64,000 bases of DNA from Sphaeramia orbicularis (GCF_902148855.1 NC_043974.1:21701950-21765949); one strand, 5' to 3'; shown: positions 12,801-23,649, counted from the stretch's first letter. Numbers and translations: made by a program. The notes: generated from the sequence alone by a model not told the origin.

Positions 12801-15080
12801 GGGTGACAGATGCTAGTCTTGTAATTTTCTTTTGTTTACATTGTGCAAATTTTAGTTGGTGGCCAGAATTTTAAAGATCATGCACAAATGAACAACTTTT
12901 GAATTCTAACCTTATTTAAATTGTGAAAAATAATATGAAGTTTTTTAACACAAAGTGCAAAGTGTGCCTAAAAAGCACACCTAGATACCGGAGGGTTAAA
13001 AAATTAAATAAATAAATAAATAAACATTTTAACTTGTTTTATTTATTTATTTGATTTGAATGCTTTTTAATGCTTTTATTAATTTTTTGTGCTTTTAGTT
13101 TTCTGTACAGCACTTTGGTCCACTGTGGTTGTTTTAAAGTGCTTTATAAAAAAAGAAAGTTGGATTGGGTTGGATTTATGGGTTAAACAATTACACTGTC
13201 ATAATTAGAAAGACTTAAATACCTGAAAATTGGATGTTGTTTTTGCTTTTCATCTTGTAGACTGAGAAACTCAATAAAACAATGAGGATGGTGGTGAATC
13301 CCAAAGCTCCGCTCAAAAAATACACCAATACCAGAGATTCTTTCTCGAAGTCCACCTTGGTCCCGTTTCCAATTGTTATATGTCCACATGATGCAACAGC
13401 ACAGTAGTAGGTCCCAGCATGAGTATGATTCACATCCAGAATGGGCAGGTTGTAGACACAGGTGTGTGTTTGGGTGTCAGGTTTCCTCTCACACTGGTCA
13501 TTTGTGCCTCCATGGGTGTAGATAATTCCTGGTTGAGGGTCTTCAGACTTTTTGAACCAGTAAACACTGCGTTCTCCATCACAGGTCCCAGTATGAACCG
13601 TACAGTTCAGAGTCACAGAGTCTCCTGGATGGACGCTCTCAGATTCAGACTGATGGACCAAAGCTTGGACGTTCACGTCTGAACCTTCTACACTGACAGT
13701 CGTGCCCTCACCGATATCAAAGTTGTATGCAAAGCTACTGGCACAATAGTAGGTACCGGAGTCTGAAATGTGCAAATCTGAGATGTTCAAGTGGTTTTTA
13801 TGATTTTCTGTATCCAGTTTGAAGCGTGGATTGTTGTTAAATTCACCATAAAAAGTGTAATCTGAATTGTATTTATAGAAGGAAGAAATGAGTCTCAGTT
13901 TCTGTCCCAGAATTTGCTTATACCAGTAAAACCTTGTTCCAACATCAGGTTCATAGGAACATTGCAGACTTAAGTCATCTCCTGCTTTAACGAATACAAA
14001 CCGTTCCTCTTGATGAACAAAAGAGACGTCATCACCAATTGTCTGAGCTGAAATGAAAGAGCAAACGCACTTGAACCGTTAAAAAACCAATAAAAAAGCA
14101 TCTACTGCAGACGTGCCCATATCTAGAAAATAAAAACTGGTGCCATTAACCCTTTCATGCACGAATTATGCGAGCCTTGATCAAGATTTTTTTTTCCTGA
14201 GTGTTTTTATTCCTCTAGGCATTAAAAAATAATGCAATTGAAATAGTTCTTAATAAAACCATTTTTCATGGAGTTGCAAAAATGTCCACTCAGCTAGACG
14301 CCATGAATTTCATTTCTGAAGCAAAGAAACATATTTACTGATAAACTGTGTGAAAACTATGACATAAAAATATTTTTAATGCAGCTACACTGATGTTTTC
14401 TCACATTTTAACATACACTAATACTAGTCATTACTCACTTCATTGAGATAATTTGCAAAAAAACAAAAACAAAAAACAACCAAAAACCTGTTAATTATAG
14501 TTTAATAACAATAACAAGCAACTGATTTACACTCAAACATGTTAGTGCAGATCAGGTTTATCAAGAACAGCAAAGTTACAGTAACAGTATGAATTGCAGT
14601 GTATGGGATGGTGCATGCACTGTAAAAATCTGAATCTTACCAAGTGTATTTTTCTCATTTCTAGTCAAAATATCTCATCACACTTAAAATGAGACATAAT
14701 CACCTAAAGAGTCAAGCAAAAAAAATTGCCAATGGAACAAATGAAAATTATCTTGTTCAGATTTTCCAGATCTATTGTCAATAAATCAGTTCTTTTATCT
14801 CACTGAAAAGTTCCTCTTTAGGTGATTCTGTCTGATTTTAAGTGTGATGAGATATTTGGACTAGAAATGAGAAAAAAACACTTGGTCAGAGTTACATTTT
14901 TGCAGTGTAAGTGTCCACTGTGTTCGCTGATATGGAACTAAAACAACAAAATCCATGAATATACAAGAGAACAGCTGTCCACTGTAGTGACCACTATGCA
15001 TGAAAGGGTTAAAAACACAACTCACCTGTTTCCCCCAAGACCAGACAGGTCAGATAGAAAAACCATGGAGACCTCATCAT
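9868..15080 (-). CDS. nitr: NITR gene D: V + I Ig domains and TM fused in one exon
   Basis: Exons: 15026-15080, 13223-14047, 10075-10106, 9868-9987; 1032 nt, 343 aa. The leader is MMRSPWFFYLTCLVLGET, and the first of two tandem ATGs gives the family's 55-nt exon. The 825-bp exon encodes the V domain (LQCSYEPDVGTRFYWYK to SGTYYCASS, then a J-like FDIGEGTT), the six-cysteine I domain ending YYCAVASCGHITIGNGT, and without any intron the membrane segment (YFLSGALGFTTILIVLL). Every other gene here has an intron between I domain and membrane segment. The tail has a canonical ITIM, SLHYAAL, and a second CVYSSM. The linker exon is 32 bp instead of 44 bp. The membrane span is uncharged, so an inhibitory receptor is expected. 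Introns 1 and 2 are swollen by TTAA elements and LINE pieces. Confidence 0.88.
10690..10778. repeat. (TATAT)n microsatellite
   Basis: A five-base TTATA repeat, uniform except for one slip near 10744. Confidence 0.95.
10793..11464. mobile_element. hAT MITE with 8-bp target duplication
   Basis: It starts CAGGGGTGTAAGAAAATATCG and ends GCCAATACACACCCCTA, with TATACAAG duplicated at 10785-10792 and 11465-11472. An 8-bp duplication and CAGGGGTG ends are hAT features. The AT-rich body has no transposase. Confidence 0.8.
11465..11928 (+). mobile_element. LINE 3' end (Rex1/L2-like)
   Basis: A coding remnant reads LCRLLSPSTSGYSFRSSHRL and then GKTAFSYDGPWSWNNL, resembling the C-terminus of CR1/L2/Rex1-group ORF2. 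A 3' UTR follows, ending CTTCCTGGGTAAATAAAGG and an (AAATA)n tail. It is strongly 5'-truncated. The (AAATA)n tail is split by the TTAA element that follows. Confidence 0.6.
11929..12999. mobile_element. TTAA-flanked MITE, family pB3
   Basis: The ends are TTAACCCTCCGGTATCC and GATACCGGAGGGTTAA, perfect in the first bases and with TTAA at each edge, as in piggyBac-type elements. Internal TTAACCCTTT strings (12117, 12483) and a partly repeated body (12120-12330 against 12480-12680) show an internal duplication. No ORF of note. Confidence 0.75.
13000..13177 (+). mobile_element. L2-like LINE 3' tail
   Basis: CTGTACAGCACTTTGGTCC, TTTTAAAGTGCTTTATAAA and a TTGGATTGGGTTGG end are the typical L2/Rex1 3' terminus. 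It lies between the TTAA element and the right end of the enclosing pB1 copy. Confidence 0.6.
14146..15012. mobile_element. TTAA-flanked MITE, family pB2, in intron 1 of gene D
   Basis: TTAACCCTTTCATGCACG and CTATGCATGAAAGGGTTAA are inverted ends with TTAA duplications. The paralogous intron of gene F (47899-47915, TGTCATAAAAACACGACTC) lacks it and shows the approximate empty site. A second copy is at 42293-42841. A palindromic MITE (14629-14909) is nested inside. Confidence 0.78.
14629..14909. mobile_element. Palindromic MITE (CACTGTAAAAA ends)
   Basis: The left half runs CACTGTAAAAATCTGAATC, TTACCAAGTGTATTTTTCTC, ATATCTCATCACACTTAAAA. The right half is its inverse and ends TTTTTGCAGTG. It can fold into one long hairpin. 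A related copy lies at 37328-37778. Confidence 0.7.
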
Positions 15081-15145
15081 GTTCAGTTCAGTTGTGTTAA
15101 ATGAGAAGACTGTCAATCCTTTCATCACTACAAAGATCAGACTGT

Positions 15146-15210
15146 ACTTGATTGGTCCGACACAAGTGACGCTGTATGACCTCATTTGGAAAAAGTCACA
15201 TGATCAGTGT
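15146..15210 (-). promoter_or_regulatory. Putative promoter block of gene D
   Basis: On the plus strand GACTGTACTTGATTGG ends in the reverse complement of a CCAAT box (15150-15155, 70 bp upstream of the start). GTCACATGATC with the palindrome TCACATGA follows at 15196-15203. Genes E (40643, 40660) and G (55915, 55961) show the same order and similar spacing. The function is inferred. Confidence 0.45.
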
Positions 15211-16248
15211 CACCTATCATATAAAGACACAGTTAAGAGTCCTCATCTTTGTATTTGCTTTGAAACTGGACAATCTGACCCAATGTGTACTGAACCTACA
15301 TTTATATATAAAACAGCTGTTTAGACAGTGTGAATGTGAGCAGTTCAGAAGGGTACAACAGCCCATAATACAACTGAGAAGTTTGGAGAACAAAGGTCTT
15401 TTCTGATCTTCAACAACACAACATCCACTTTCATGTCCACCCCCGTCAGGTGTAAGGATGTCTGAAACAGAATTGAACTATGTTAGAATTATACAGTTGA
15501 AGAACATATAAAAAAACTGAAGCATTATATAATTACAATGCAATACGTTATAACCATGATTTTTATGTTTTGTTATCGGAATTTAATATGATATAGCTAT
15601 GATTTCTGTGTTTTGCTGATTTGTTCTTAATTTGGTATATTGACATTTAAGAGTTGGGTGCTTCTATGAAACTGGTCCCTAAAAACAGGACATGGGGGCT
15701 CAAAATTCAAACCAGATGTAGACTAATGTTATGAAGCAAGTTTGGAAGCACTTTGGGTCCGTTTTAAAAAATAAATATCTACTGAGATAAAAAAGAAACT
15801 GTTTTTCAGAGAAAACACATCTTACATTTTTTTATATTATTTTTTTATCCAAAAATCTGTATGTAACACGGTCAAAAGGACACCAAAGTTACACGCTACT
15901 GTTTTTTGAATATTTTTTCATTCTCTCACAGGTACATTTTGGGAATCAATCTAATTATGCAAGGCAGAGTGTTTTACAAAACTGACAGCTGTAGCAAAAT
16001 CACTTGCAATTTATTTGTGTTTAAATGGGCAGGTTCTGTGTGTAACACAAGTGGACATGATTGGTTACACACAAAACCTGAGATTGATGAAAAACTTGCA
16101 GGTCTGGATTAGAAAAGCCACTAAAACTGTCAAATTTATCACAGTGTCTTTATTTATAGCGGTATATAAGACCATTTACAGCCATGTTTTCCAGACCAAA
16201 TGCACTGACACCTGGGTAGTTTTTCATGTCCTAATTTTAGTCCTATTT

Positions 16249-16285
<37 letters not shown>

Positions 16286-16308
16286 TAATAATAATAATAA
16301 TAATAATA

Positions 16309-16584
16309 ATGGATTAGATTTCTATAGCTTTATGTTATTGATCCATTATTCATTCGCTCTCACACTCACACTCTGGTGGTGGTGAACTACATCTGTACCC
16401 ACAGCTGCCCTGGGGCAGGCTGATGGAAGCATGGCTGCCAATTCACGCCAAATGGCCCCTCCTACACCAAACCAACACCAAACCTACCAACACCATTCAT
16501 GCACCAGTGTGAGTGACACTGGAGGCAAGGACACAACGGAACACAATGGACTGACCAGGACAGAGCGGGATTCGAACCACCAAC
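16309..16584 (-). mobile_element. tRNA-derived SINE, first part (continues at 18139-18174)
   Basis: On the minus strand the element reads from a tRNA-like head (at 18174, GAGGTAGAGTGGGTCGTCC; B-box-like GGTTCGAATCCC at 16569-16580) to a tail with (ATT)n. It is interrupted at 16585 by a hAT-type insertion. A full, uninterrupted copy is at 41449-41804. Confidence 0.7.
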
Positions 16585-18138
16585 TAGGGATGGGAATCAA
16601 TAAGAATTTAATGATTCCGATTCCATTATCGATTTTGCTTATCGATCCAATTCCTTATCGATTCTCTTATCGATTCTCATTGGGTGAGGGAATAAAAGAG
16701 TACAAACAGGTGTGTTTGCATTAACTGTCTTTTATATTTCCAGAAAATATAACATATACAGTATGTACAAATAATAACAACAGATGACGCCGGGCCCGGT
16801 TTTGGGGGGGGGTACAATGAAACTAAAGACGCATTTCCACTACGTGGAACCAGTTTCACTCTGCCCATTGTAACAGGTCTGGTACAGAGGCTGAACCCAA
16901 ATGCAAGACCAGTAGACTGACTAGAAGTCAAGAGTGTTTATTAAACACAATCACAAAGGTTAGAACACAACACAGAATGAAAAACAAGTCTGTGAAGACG
17001 CTGGGTTCTGGACTAGTCTTCTGGGCCGTGAGTGAGGTCAGCGGGTGGCCAGCGTGGCCGAGCCGGAGAAATCCCAATGGCAATCCGACTAGGAATAAAC
17101 AGAGGGATGTCAAAGAACAGGCCAGGTCATACACGGGAAGGCAATACGATAGGCAATGGGACATGAGGGACAGGCTAAACTCACGGTCAGTAATCAAGGC
17201 GATGGATCGAACACACAGGTAATCGTTGGAGGCTGAGGTACACCGGGGAAAGGCAGAATCGGTAGTCGGATAAATGAACCAGGTCACAACAGACGAGTAG
17301 GCTGAACAGGAACAGGCAGAATCGGTGGTCGGTAGACAAAACGGGTCACAACGGGCAGACAGACTGACAGGATCCAAGAAACGCTGCTAAGTAAACACAC
17401 GAGGGAGCAAACAAACTGGCGAAGACAAAGGGGAAGACACAGGGTTTAAATACACAAGAGGGCGGGAAGACAATTAGACACAGGTGGAACACATCAGGGC
17501 GGAGACAGGTAATCAGGAACAGGTGAAACAATCAAGGAGGGGAAGTAAAGACACCAGATAAGACACATGAGGGAAACATAACAAAATAAAACAGGAAATT
17601 ACAGGCAAAACAGAAATGACAGACAAGACAGACAAAAACCAGACACGGTCTGGGAGCCGACATGACACCCATCTCCCGTTGTTGTACACCTTGTTTCCTT
17701 TCCCCTACCTTCGGAAACTTGTATTTGAGGGGGTACGATGTTTGTTGCCCGCACCGGAACCAGAACTGGGCCCAGATGACAGCCTGGTGTTCACTCTGCC
17801 AGTAGATTCACAAGCGCCGCTAAGTAGCGAATCAAATGAATCACATGCTGTGGACAAATGTTTGAGCATAATGGCAGGATTCCACCCTTTTGAAGAAATG
17901 GAAGCTTTGACAGTGTTCCAGTGGACCCAGTGTCGTCTTTTTAGACCGTTTCTGCCTCAGCGCCATGTTGGCTACGTTCTGACCAAAACAATGCAGCGTA
18001 CCTGTGACGTCATCGTGCCAGCGCAACGAAGGCGGAATCAATAAACTGAATCATTAAGAAAGCAGGCAAACGATTCCAAGGAATCGAGCTACTGGGATCC
18101 GATTCTCAAAAAGAACCAGTTGTCGATTCCCATCCCTA
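16585..18138. mobile_element. hAT-type element inserted in the SINE
   Basis: It begins TAGGGATGGGAATC and ends GATTCCCATCCCTA, with CCACCAAC (16577-16584) and CCGCCAAC (18139-18146) as the 8-bp target duplication. The sub-terminal ATCGATTC repeats are typical of this hAT MITE group. No transposase is seen. About 16870-17670 looks like a further insert with different, GC-richer composition (it opens near GGTCTGGTACAGAGGCTGAA and closes near CACGGTCTGGGAGCCGACA). I could not classify that insert. Confidence 0.72.
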
Positions 18139-18350
18139 CCGCCAACCCTTCGGTTATTGGACGACCCACTCTACCTCTTGAGCCATTTTGGGATAGCTCA
18201 ATGCAAGAGTATAATTTTTTTTGCAATTATCTGAGGTCATCATTAAGTACATCCTGGGGGGATACATGTCTAAATTCCTCTTTTATCATTGGGTCTAAAA
18301 AGCTGGTAAAGTGCCAGGTACTAAAATGAACCCAGTTTCATAGAAGCACA

Positions 18351-19262
18351 CAATTACAAGCTTCAAGAGGTAGAATGGGAAACTAGACAAAGGGTCACAG
18401 GTGGGTTAGCTTGGTTTTTAGGCGTGCGGAATGTTTGTTGTTTTATTAGCCATGAAAAGAACAGTTAAGGAGACCTGGGGGGTGAGGACAGGGACTGAGA
18501 ATGAAGCAGTCAGCTGTACTGTGGGGGATAAGTGAAGGGATTGGGTGAAATTAGGAGCAGGAAGGCAACACCCCAAGTAAGTGTAGAAAGAAGTAGGAAA
18601 AAGATAACTTGGGGCTGTTGAGGACGAGGGGTCAGAGAAGATGGGGCCTGTGCTTGGTGACTTCATATCTGTGCGCCTCATATGGCTTTATATTTCTCAG
18701 TGGTCCATTAGACTTGTTCAGAACAGTTAAGTCTGGCTTTAATCCTCAAAAGATACTACCAGTTCTATCCCCAAAAGCTGGTTTTACACAGAGAAAACAT
18801 AATAGATGCTTAGATATATCCTGTTCCTGAATGTTTCCTGTAAAATATCTTGTAACTTGTTAAAATTCTTCAATAAAATAGAAGTTTTCTGCTGCACTGA
18901 ACTGAACTGAGGTGAAAAAAATCGGTTGCAATGAGGTCTACAGCAGATTCACTCGAACTAGTAGTTAGATCTGAGCTCTACCTTTGAGAAACCAGCCTCA
19001 GATCACCGACACTGAACATACAAGGAAGCACAATGTGTTTGTGGTTTTAGTTTATAGGCAGGCCTTACTCTGAATCTACTATGACCAATTTTCCATCTAA
19101 ACTTAGCAAAGTTATTTCCTGTTCCTGTGCTGAAAGGCCACTCGCTGTGGTTTGTGAGGTTATATTTTATGATCCTGTGTTAAAAAGAAGACGACAAAGA
19201 GCTTTTTTTTTTTTTTTTTTTTTTAATCATAATGGACATAAAAATCGCAAGATAAAATGAAA
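18351..19262. other. Intergenic, no recognised gene
   Basis: No Ig exon or clear repeat terminus was seen. An A/T homopolymer run lies at 19205-19224, immediately before the left limit of duplication unit B. Confidence 0.5.
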
Positions 19263-19487
19263 TAGCTTGAGCAAATGTGTCTAAAAGCAAACTATATTAT
19301 TTACAGTCAGTATGTAGAACAAACTTGACCTTTTTACACATAGTTGATCTCAAGCAGGAAGTACTATATACAAGAATAAAGACTGAAACCACAGAGAGAA
19401 GACCACAACAAATAAATTAGGTTCTTAGATATTTATGTCTTAACAGCAGAACACGAGAAACAAACTGAGCAAAGAGCTGCATATAAA

Positions 19488-19849
19488 ACAGTTGCAGAAA
19501 AAGATTATTAGACCACTCTTGTTTGCTTCAATTTCTTGTTCATTTTAATGCCTGGTACAACTAAAGGTATATTTATTTGGACAAATATAATGATAACAAA
19601 AATAGCTCATAAGAGTTTAATTTCAGAGCTGATATCTATCCATTTTCTGTGGTTTTCTTGATAATAACCAAATCACTTCACTTCTTAAATCAATATCTAT
19701 GGCATTGTACTGACAAAACAGTGCTTTTAGTCATTCCATGTTTTCTTTTCTGTCTGTTTTAGTCACGATACACACAGGAGTTAGTCCTTGTTTGCATAAC
19801 CATTGTTTTTGATGAATTTTGATGGTCTGATATTTTTTCTGTGACTGTA
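19488..19849. mobile_element. M1 MITE, copy in unit B
   Basis: It is orthologous to 591-957: termini ACAGTTGCAGAAAAAGATTA and TTTTTTCTGTGACTGTA, at the same position 3' of the last NITR exon. Confidence 0.65.
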
Positions 19850-20002
19850 TACGTCACATCTACACAGTATATAATCATATATACAGATAAACTGTGAAAG
19901 AAATTCAGTCCTCCATCTTAATAAGAAGAGTCGCCCACAGCAGATGGTTCTCTGGTTTGTCAGAAAGAATGAAAAGTATAATAATCTGATTTTAGAGCCA
20001 TT

Positions 20003-22571
20003 CTACATCTTCACAGTGGAGTACATGCATTCATTCTTGGCGTTGTTCCTTTGTCGTCGAGATGTATTGGGGACGTTTATAGTCAAAGCAGCATAGTGGG
20101 GGCTTTCCACATCCTGGTAAAAAAAAAAAAAAAAAAGATCAGTTATATTACAGACGTTAACAAAATGCTGGCTGTTATTTCAAAAGGTAATTAAGTATCA
20201 AAGTCGCAATATTGCAACAAGCAACATACACTTTTTAAAATGTTGATATCAAAATTGAATATATATAAAAAGCATAAATAAAAAAAAAAAAAAAAAAAAA
20301 AAAAAAATAATAATAATAATAATGATAAATTTGGTGCCTGAAGGGTTATTTAGACAAATCTTACCTCTATGTTTGTTGTAGAAGGAGCTGACAATCTTGC
20401 TTGAGACTCTGGTTGTTTGACACAGATATCCGCATATTATTACAAATAAATAACTGTTCAAGCAGCAGAATATGATTCAAACAGCATCAGTTACCTTCTG
20501 ACTCTGAGACGCTCCTCTTTTTCATCTTGTACAGTAAAAAACCCAGTAAAATTATCAGGACGGCGAACACCACAGCTCCACTCCAGTAATACACGGAGAC
20601 TGCATCACCTGCACATGAAATGAAATATCACTTTAGATAACTTTGTTTATTCCCTAGAGGCAATTTCGGTAAAAGTCACTATATAAATGATGTAGTTTGC
20701 TTTAACTTTATAAGGTTTAGACACAACATTCAAGCCAAATGTGGGTACTACATATCTCAAAGAAATGCAACAATGAAGCAAAATGATGCAAGAGTTTGTC
20801 AGTTTTAGTTAAAAATGTTGATGAAAAGCTTCCAACCATGCGCCAGTCTTCTATGAACTTAAGAAAAATACTGATGTGGATATGAAAACATTTGTGATTA
20901 TGCATATGTTTTATAGCTACTAACTTTCTTTCACAAATATGGCCAGATAATAGTAACAGTAAAATACACAGGTCCACAATTTTTTAGAAATGATTTGCTT
21001 CAGAGATTAAATGTGCTAAATGTTATGTATTCTAATAAGATTAATTGGAAAATAAATGACAAAAGTGCCGGTTTGCTGATGTTTTCAAGGTATATGATTA
21101 AGTGTTATTACACATATATTTTGGTTTATGTACATTTATATAATAGTTTTTTAAATCTTCCACTAAATAGAACCTGTAAAGTGAATGTATTCTAATGTGC
21201 AGACAGTGTTTTGAAGTAGATCTTGCAGCTCTGAGACAAATATTCCTTTTGAGTCAAACCCATTCTCTCGTTAATTCTTGAATTTCACATTTTGACCCAA
21301 GGCTGTATCTTGGAAAGTTCAGGAAACCAGCATTTTTGACTTGATTTTTCTTTATCAGTGACTCTCATGTGGTAAAATTTCATTACTTTCATTCTGGAAG
21401 CATTTTCCTTGTAGACCAGTGATATTATAGAAAATCTTAAACTCCTTCCACTACTACCAACTACTACCTTGGACACAGACTGCACTTAAGTCCCCTGAAA
21501 TTCAAAGGACAACCCAGAATTGTAAGATCTAAAAAGTATTTGAGGCCACAACAACACAAAAATAGATACATAACAAGCAGAGCAGTATATGAGACATGAG
21601 TGGGTCCACAACTTTAAAGTCTGTTTCTGCTAATCATTAGATGATTTAGAAATCATCTTGTTTTTTTATTACATAAGCTGTCCTTTGTAAGTTGGAATAC
21701 TTACACTTAAAGTTCAGTGTGGTCCCGTTTCCAAACAGTACATGTCCACATGAGACAACAGCACAGTAGTAGGTCCCAGCATGAGGATAATCCACATCCA
21801 GAATGGGCAGGTTGTACACACAGGTGTGGGTTTGAGTGTCATTTTTCTTCTCACACTGGTCATTTGTGCCTCCGTGGGTGTAGATGATTCCTGGTTGAGG
21901 GTCTTCAGACTTTTTGAACCAGTAAACACTGTGTTCTCCATCACAGGTCCCAGTATGAACCGTACAGTTCAGAGTCACAGAGTCTCCTGGATGGACGCTC
22001 TCAGATTCAGACTGATGGACCGAAGTCTGGATGTTAAAATCTGAAGCCTTTACATTAACAGTAATGCTCTCCAAGAATGTAACTTTGCTTGATTGACTAT
22101 TTATGCAGAAGTAGGTAGCTGAGTCTGAAACACGTAAATCTGAGATGTTCAAGTGGCAGTGTTCTTTTGTAGTGTCCAGTGTGAAGCGTGGGTTGTTCTG
22201 GAATTCACTGTCAAAAACACCAGCTGGATCGTAGGAATAGAAGGTAGATATAAGTCGTGGCATCTGTCCTACAGTTTGCTTATACCAGTGAAGCCATCCT
22301 CCAGACAGAAAAAAACATTGTAAAGATACACTGTCGCCTATATTTGCTGAAATTAATCCACTTTTTTGACGATCTGATGAGGACTGTCGCAGATCAGTCA
22401 CCTGAGCTGAAGAAAAACAGCAGAGAAACACAAAGAATGAAGCAGAATCAGTAAATTAAAATGAATAATAATTTCCATTAAATATACAAACTGCAGTCAT
22501 TAAAGACACAACTCACCCATTTTCCCCGTGAACAGACATGTCAGATAAAACACAACGATCTGAGATGCCAT
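20003..22571 (-). CDS. nitr: NITR gene B: V + I Ig domains, ITIM-like tail
   Basis: Exons: 22517-22571, 21705-22406, 20495-20608, 20365-20408, 20003-20113; 1026 nt, 341 aa, same lengths and phases as gene A. The leader is MASQIVVFYLTCLFTGKM. The V domain (LQCFFLSGGWLHWYKQ to SATYFCINS) lacks a J-type glycine pair, having FLESITVNV instead. The I domain has all six cysteines and YYCAVVSCGHVLFGNGT. The membrane segment is uncharged. The tail has SPHYAALTI and ECMYSTVKM; the last residue before the stop is Met, whereas A ends in Lys. It differs from gene C at only a few residues, mostly around the V-domain CDR1/CDR2 region (LSGGWLHW against PSGTWFHW). Intron 2 contains the M2 MITE that gene A lacks. 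Confidence 0.88.
20967..21421 (+). mobile_element. M2 MITE in intron 2 of gene B
   Basis: The termini are CACAGGTCCACAA and TTGTAGACCAGTG. The empty site is visible in gene A (AGTAAAATATTACAG at 3129-3143). Gene C carries the same insertion, so it entered after A split off and before B and C separated. Confidence 0.75.
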
Positions 22572-22670
22572 CCTGTTCAAATTGCTGTGTTGAATGAACA
22601 AAAAAAGCTCAGATTTTCCACTACATAGTGTTAGGTGTCATAGTGTAACTATGTCCTAGTTAACAAACAT

Positions 22671-22690
22671 GATCATGTGATCACAGCCAC
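22671..22690 (-). promoter_or_regulatory. TCATGTGA palindrome upstream of gene B
   Basis: TCATGTGA lies at 22673-22680, 102 bp upstream of the start, as in genes A and C. Confidence 0.35.
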
Positions 22691-22984
22691 TGTTAGCATC
22701 AGGGCTGGTTGATGAGAAGGTTTGGTATATTTACTGGAAGTGTGACAGTAGTTGCATCATCAGTAATGTTAGTGTTATTTTGTGGTTGTGGTTTGATCAA
22801 ATTTATAAAGATTTGGAAGTTTAAACGCTTACTTTAGAAAAAAGTGCAAGACTCAAACACTTCCTGCTAAAACCCACAAAATGTCACAGCTGAGGTACAT
22901 AGAAAACAAAAGTCATGGGATTAAAAGTGGCTCTGTGACATTGCTTTTCTGCTTTCATAGCAGGAACAAACACAATCATAATCA

Positions 22985-23640
22985 AACACAAGTTAAAGTA
23001 ATTTATGTTGAAGAAGTGTAAGGTTTAACAGTGAAGTAAATTCATATCACAGGGAATAAGTGAATTCATGTATTTGATAAAAATATATTAACAGTGTTTA
23101 TCCAGTTAACTATTTACATTTATATTTGCAGAACTATTATTTACACATTGAATTATTCTCATTAGCAGGAGCCTATTCAAACAGTGTGCCTTTCTAAATC
23201 ACTTTCATTTGCCAATCTAAATACTGCTAGCTCCTGATTGGTTAGTTCAGTCATGTGACGATAGGTGTCAGGATGTGTTGTGGCAGTGTGTGAAAACTAA
23301 AGCACTGTTCAAGAAGAAACCTGTCTCTGTCCTGCTGTCTCATTTTATAAAGAATGAACCGTTAACCACCAACGAACCCTCACGTTGCATAAATAACACA
23401 TACACTGACACATGCACTGGTGTTAGTATTGTACACACTTCCATGTCGACTGGAGCTTTCACTGTGCTTGTTCTCGACCTGATGAAAGGACTTTTAGTCA
23501 GAGGAAGTGGGTACGGCTACAGTTCAAATGAAGACACACGCTTTACCACTGATGTCGTCAAAGTGAATTTGTGCTCATCAAAGTACAAGTGACACGTCAC
23601 AATCTTGTGTGATTTTACTGCAACAGAAGTGAAAAAAGTA
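22985..23640. repeat. Upstream block of gene B with second CCAAT/TCATGTGA pair
   Basis: CTCCTGATTGG at 23231-23241 and TCATGTGA about 10 bp further resemble the promoter blocks of D, E and G but belong to no adjacent gene. The block is repeated in C (32385-33040) and, inverted and diverged, at 8640-9085. An open frame at 23275-23592 is conserved only because B and C are recent copies. I do not call it a gene. Confidence 0.5.
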
Positions 23641-23649
23641 GGTCCCAGG

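Larger units (their letters stand above)
10166..13186. mobile_element. pB1 TTAA MITE carrying a stack of nested insertions
   Basis: TTAACCCATAAAGAGCC at 10166 and TTTATGGGTTAA ending at 13186 are the two ends of one pB1 copy. The body (10166-10690) matches other copies up to GTGGATGTTTGG. Everything between about 10690 and 13175 is inserted later: a TATAT tract, a hAT MITE, a LINE 3' end, another TTAA MITE and an L2-like tail. It fills the second intron of gene D. Confidence 0.6.
15656..18350 (+). mobile_element. TIR element T1, copy 1, with SINE and hAT nested inside
   Basis: The ends GGTGCTTCTATGAAACTGG and CCAGTTTCATAGAAGCAC are inverted. The T1 sequence itself is 15656-16248 and 18175-18350. 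Between them lie an (AAT)n tract, a tRNA-derived SINE and, within the SINE, a 1.55-kb hAT-type element. At 15935-16230 it carries a reading frame shared with the other T1 copies, here split by one frame change. The superfamily is not recognised. Confidence 0.6.

Noticed and set aside
16928-17377. 149-codon open frame on the minus strand
   Set aside because: It is Ser/Cys/Leu-rich text from an unclassified insert in a hAT element, overlapped by other frames, with no recognisable domain.
17616-18044. Possible hAT transposase fragment
   Set aside because: The translated text has no hAT dimerisation or BED zinc-finger motif; the element appears non-autonomous.
21285-21485. 66-codon frame repeated at 30689-30889
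   Set aside because: It is part of the M2 MITE and follows its copies.
21781-22044. 87-codon plus-strand frames repeated opposite each I domain (also 13419, 31184, 39832, 47198)
   Set aside because: They are antisense shadows of the conserved NITR I-domain exon.
23275-23592. 105-codon open frame, also present at 32678-32995
   Set aside because: It is conserved only because units B and C are recent duplicates; there is no family resemblance and the inverted paralogue at 8640-9085 does not keep the frame.
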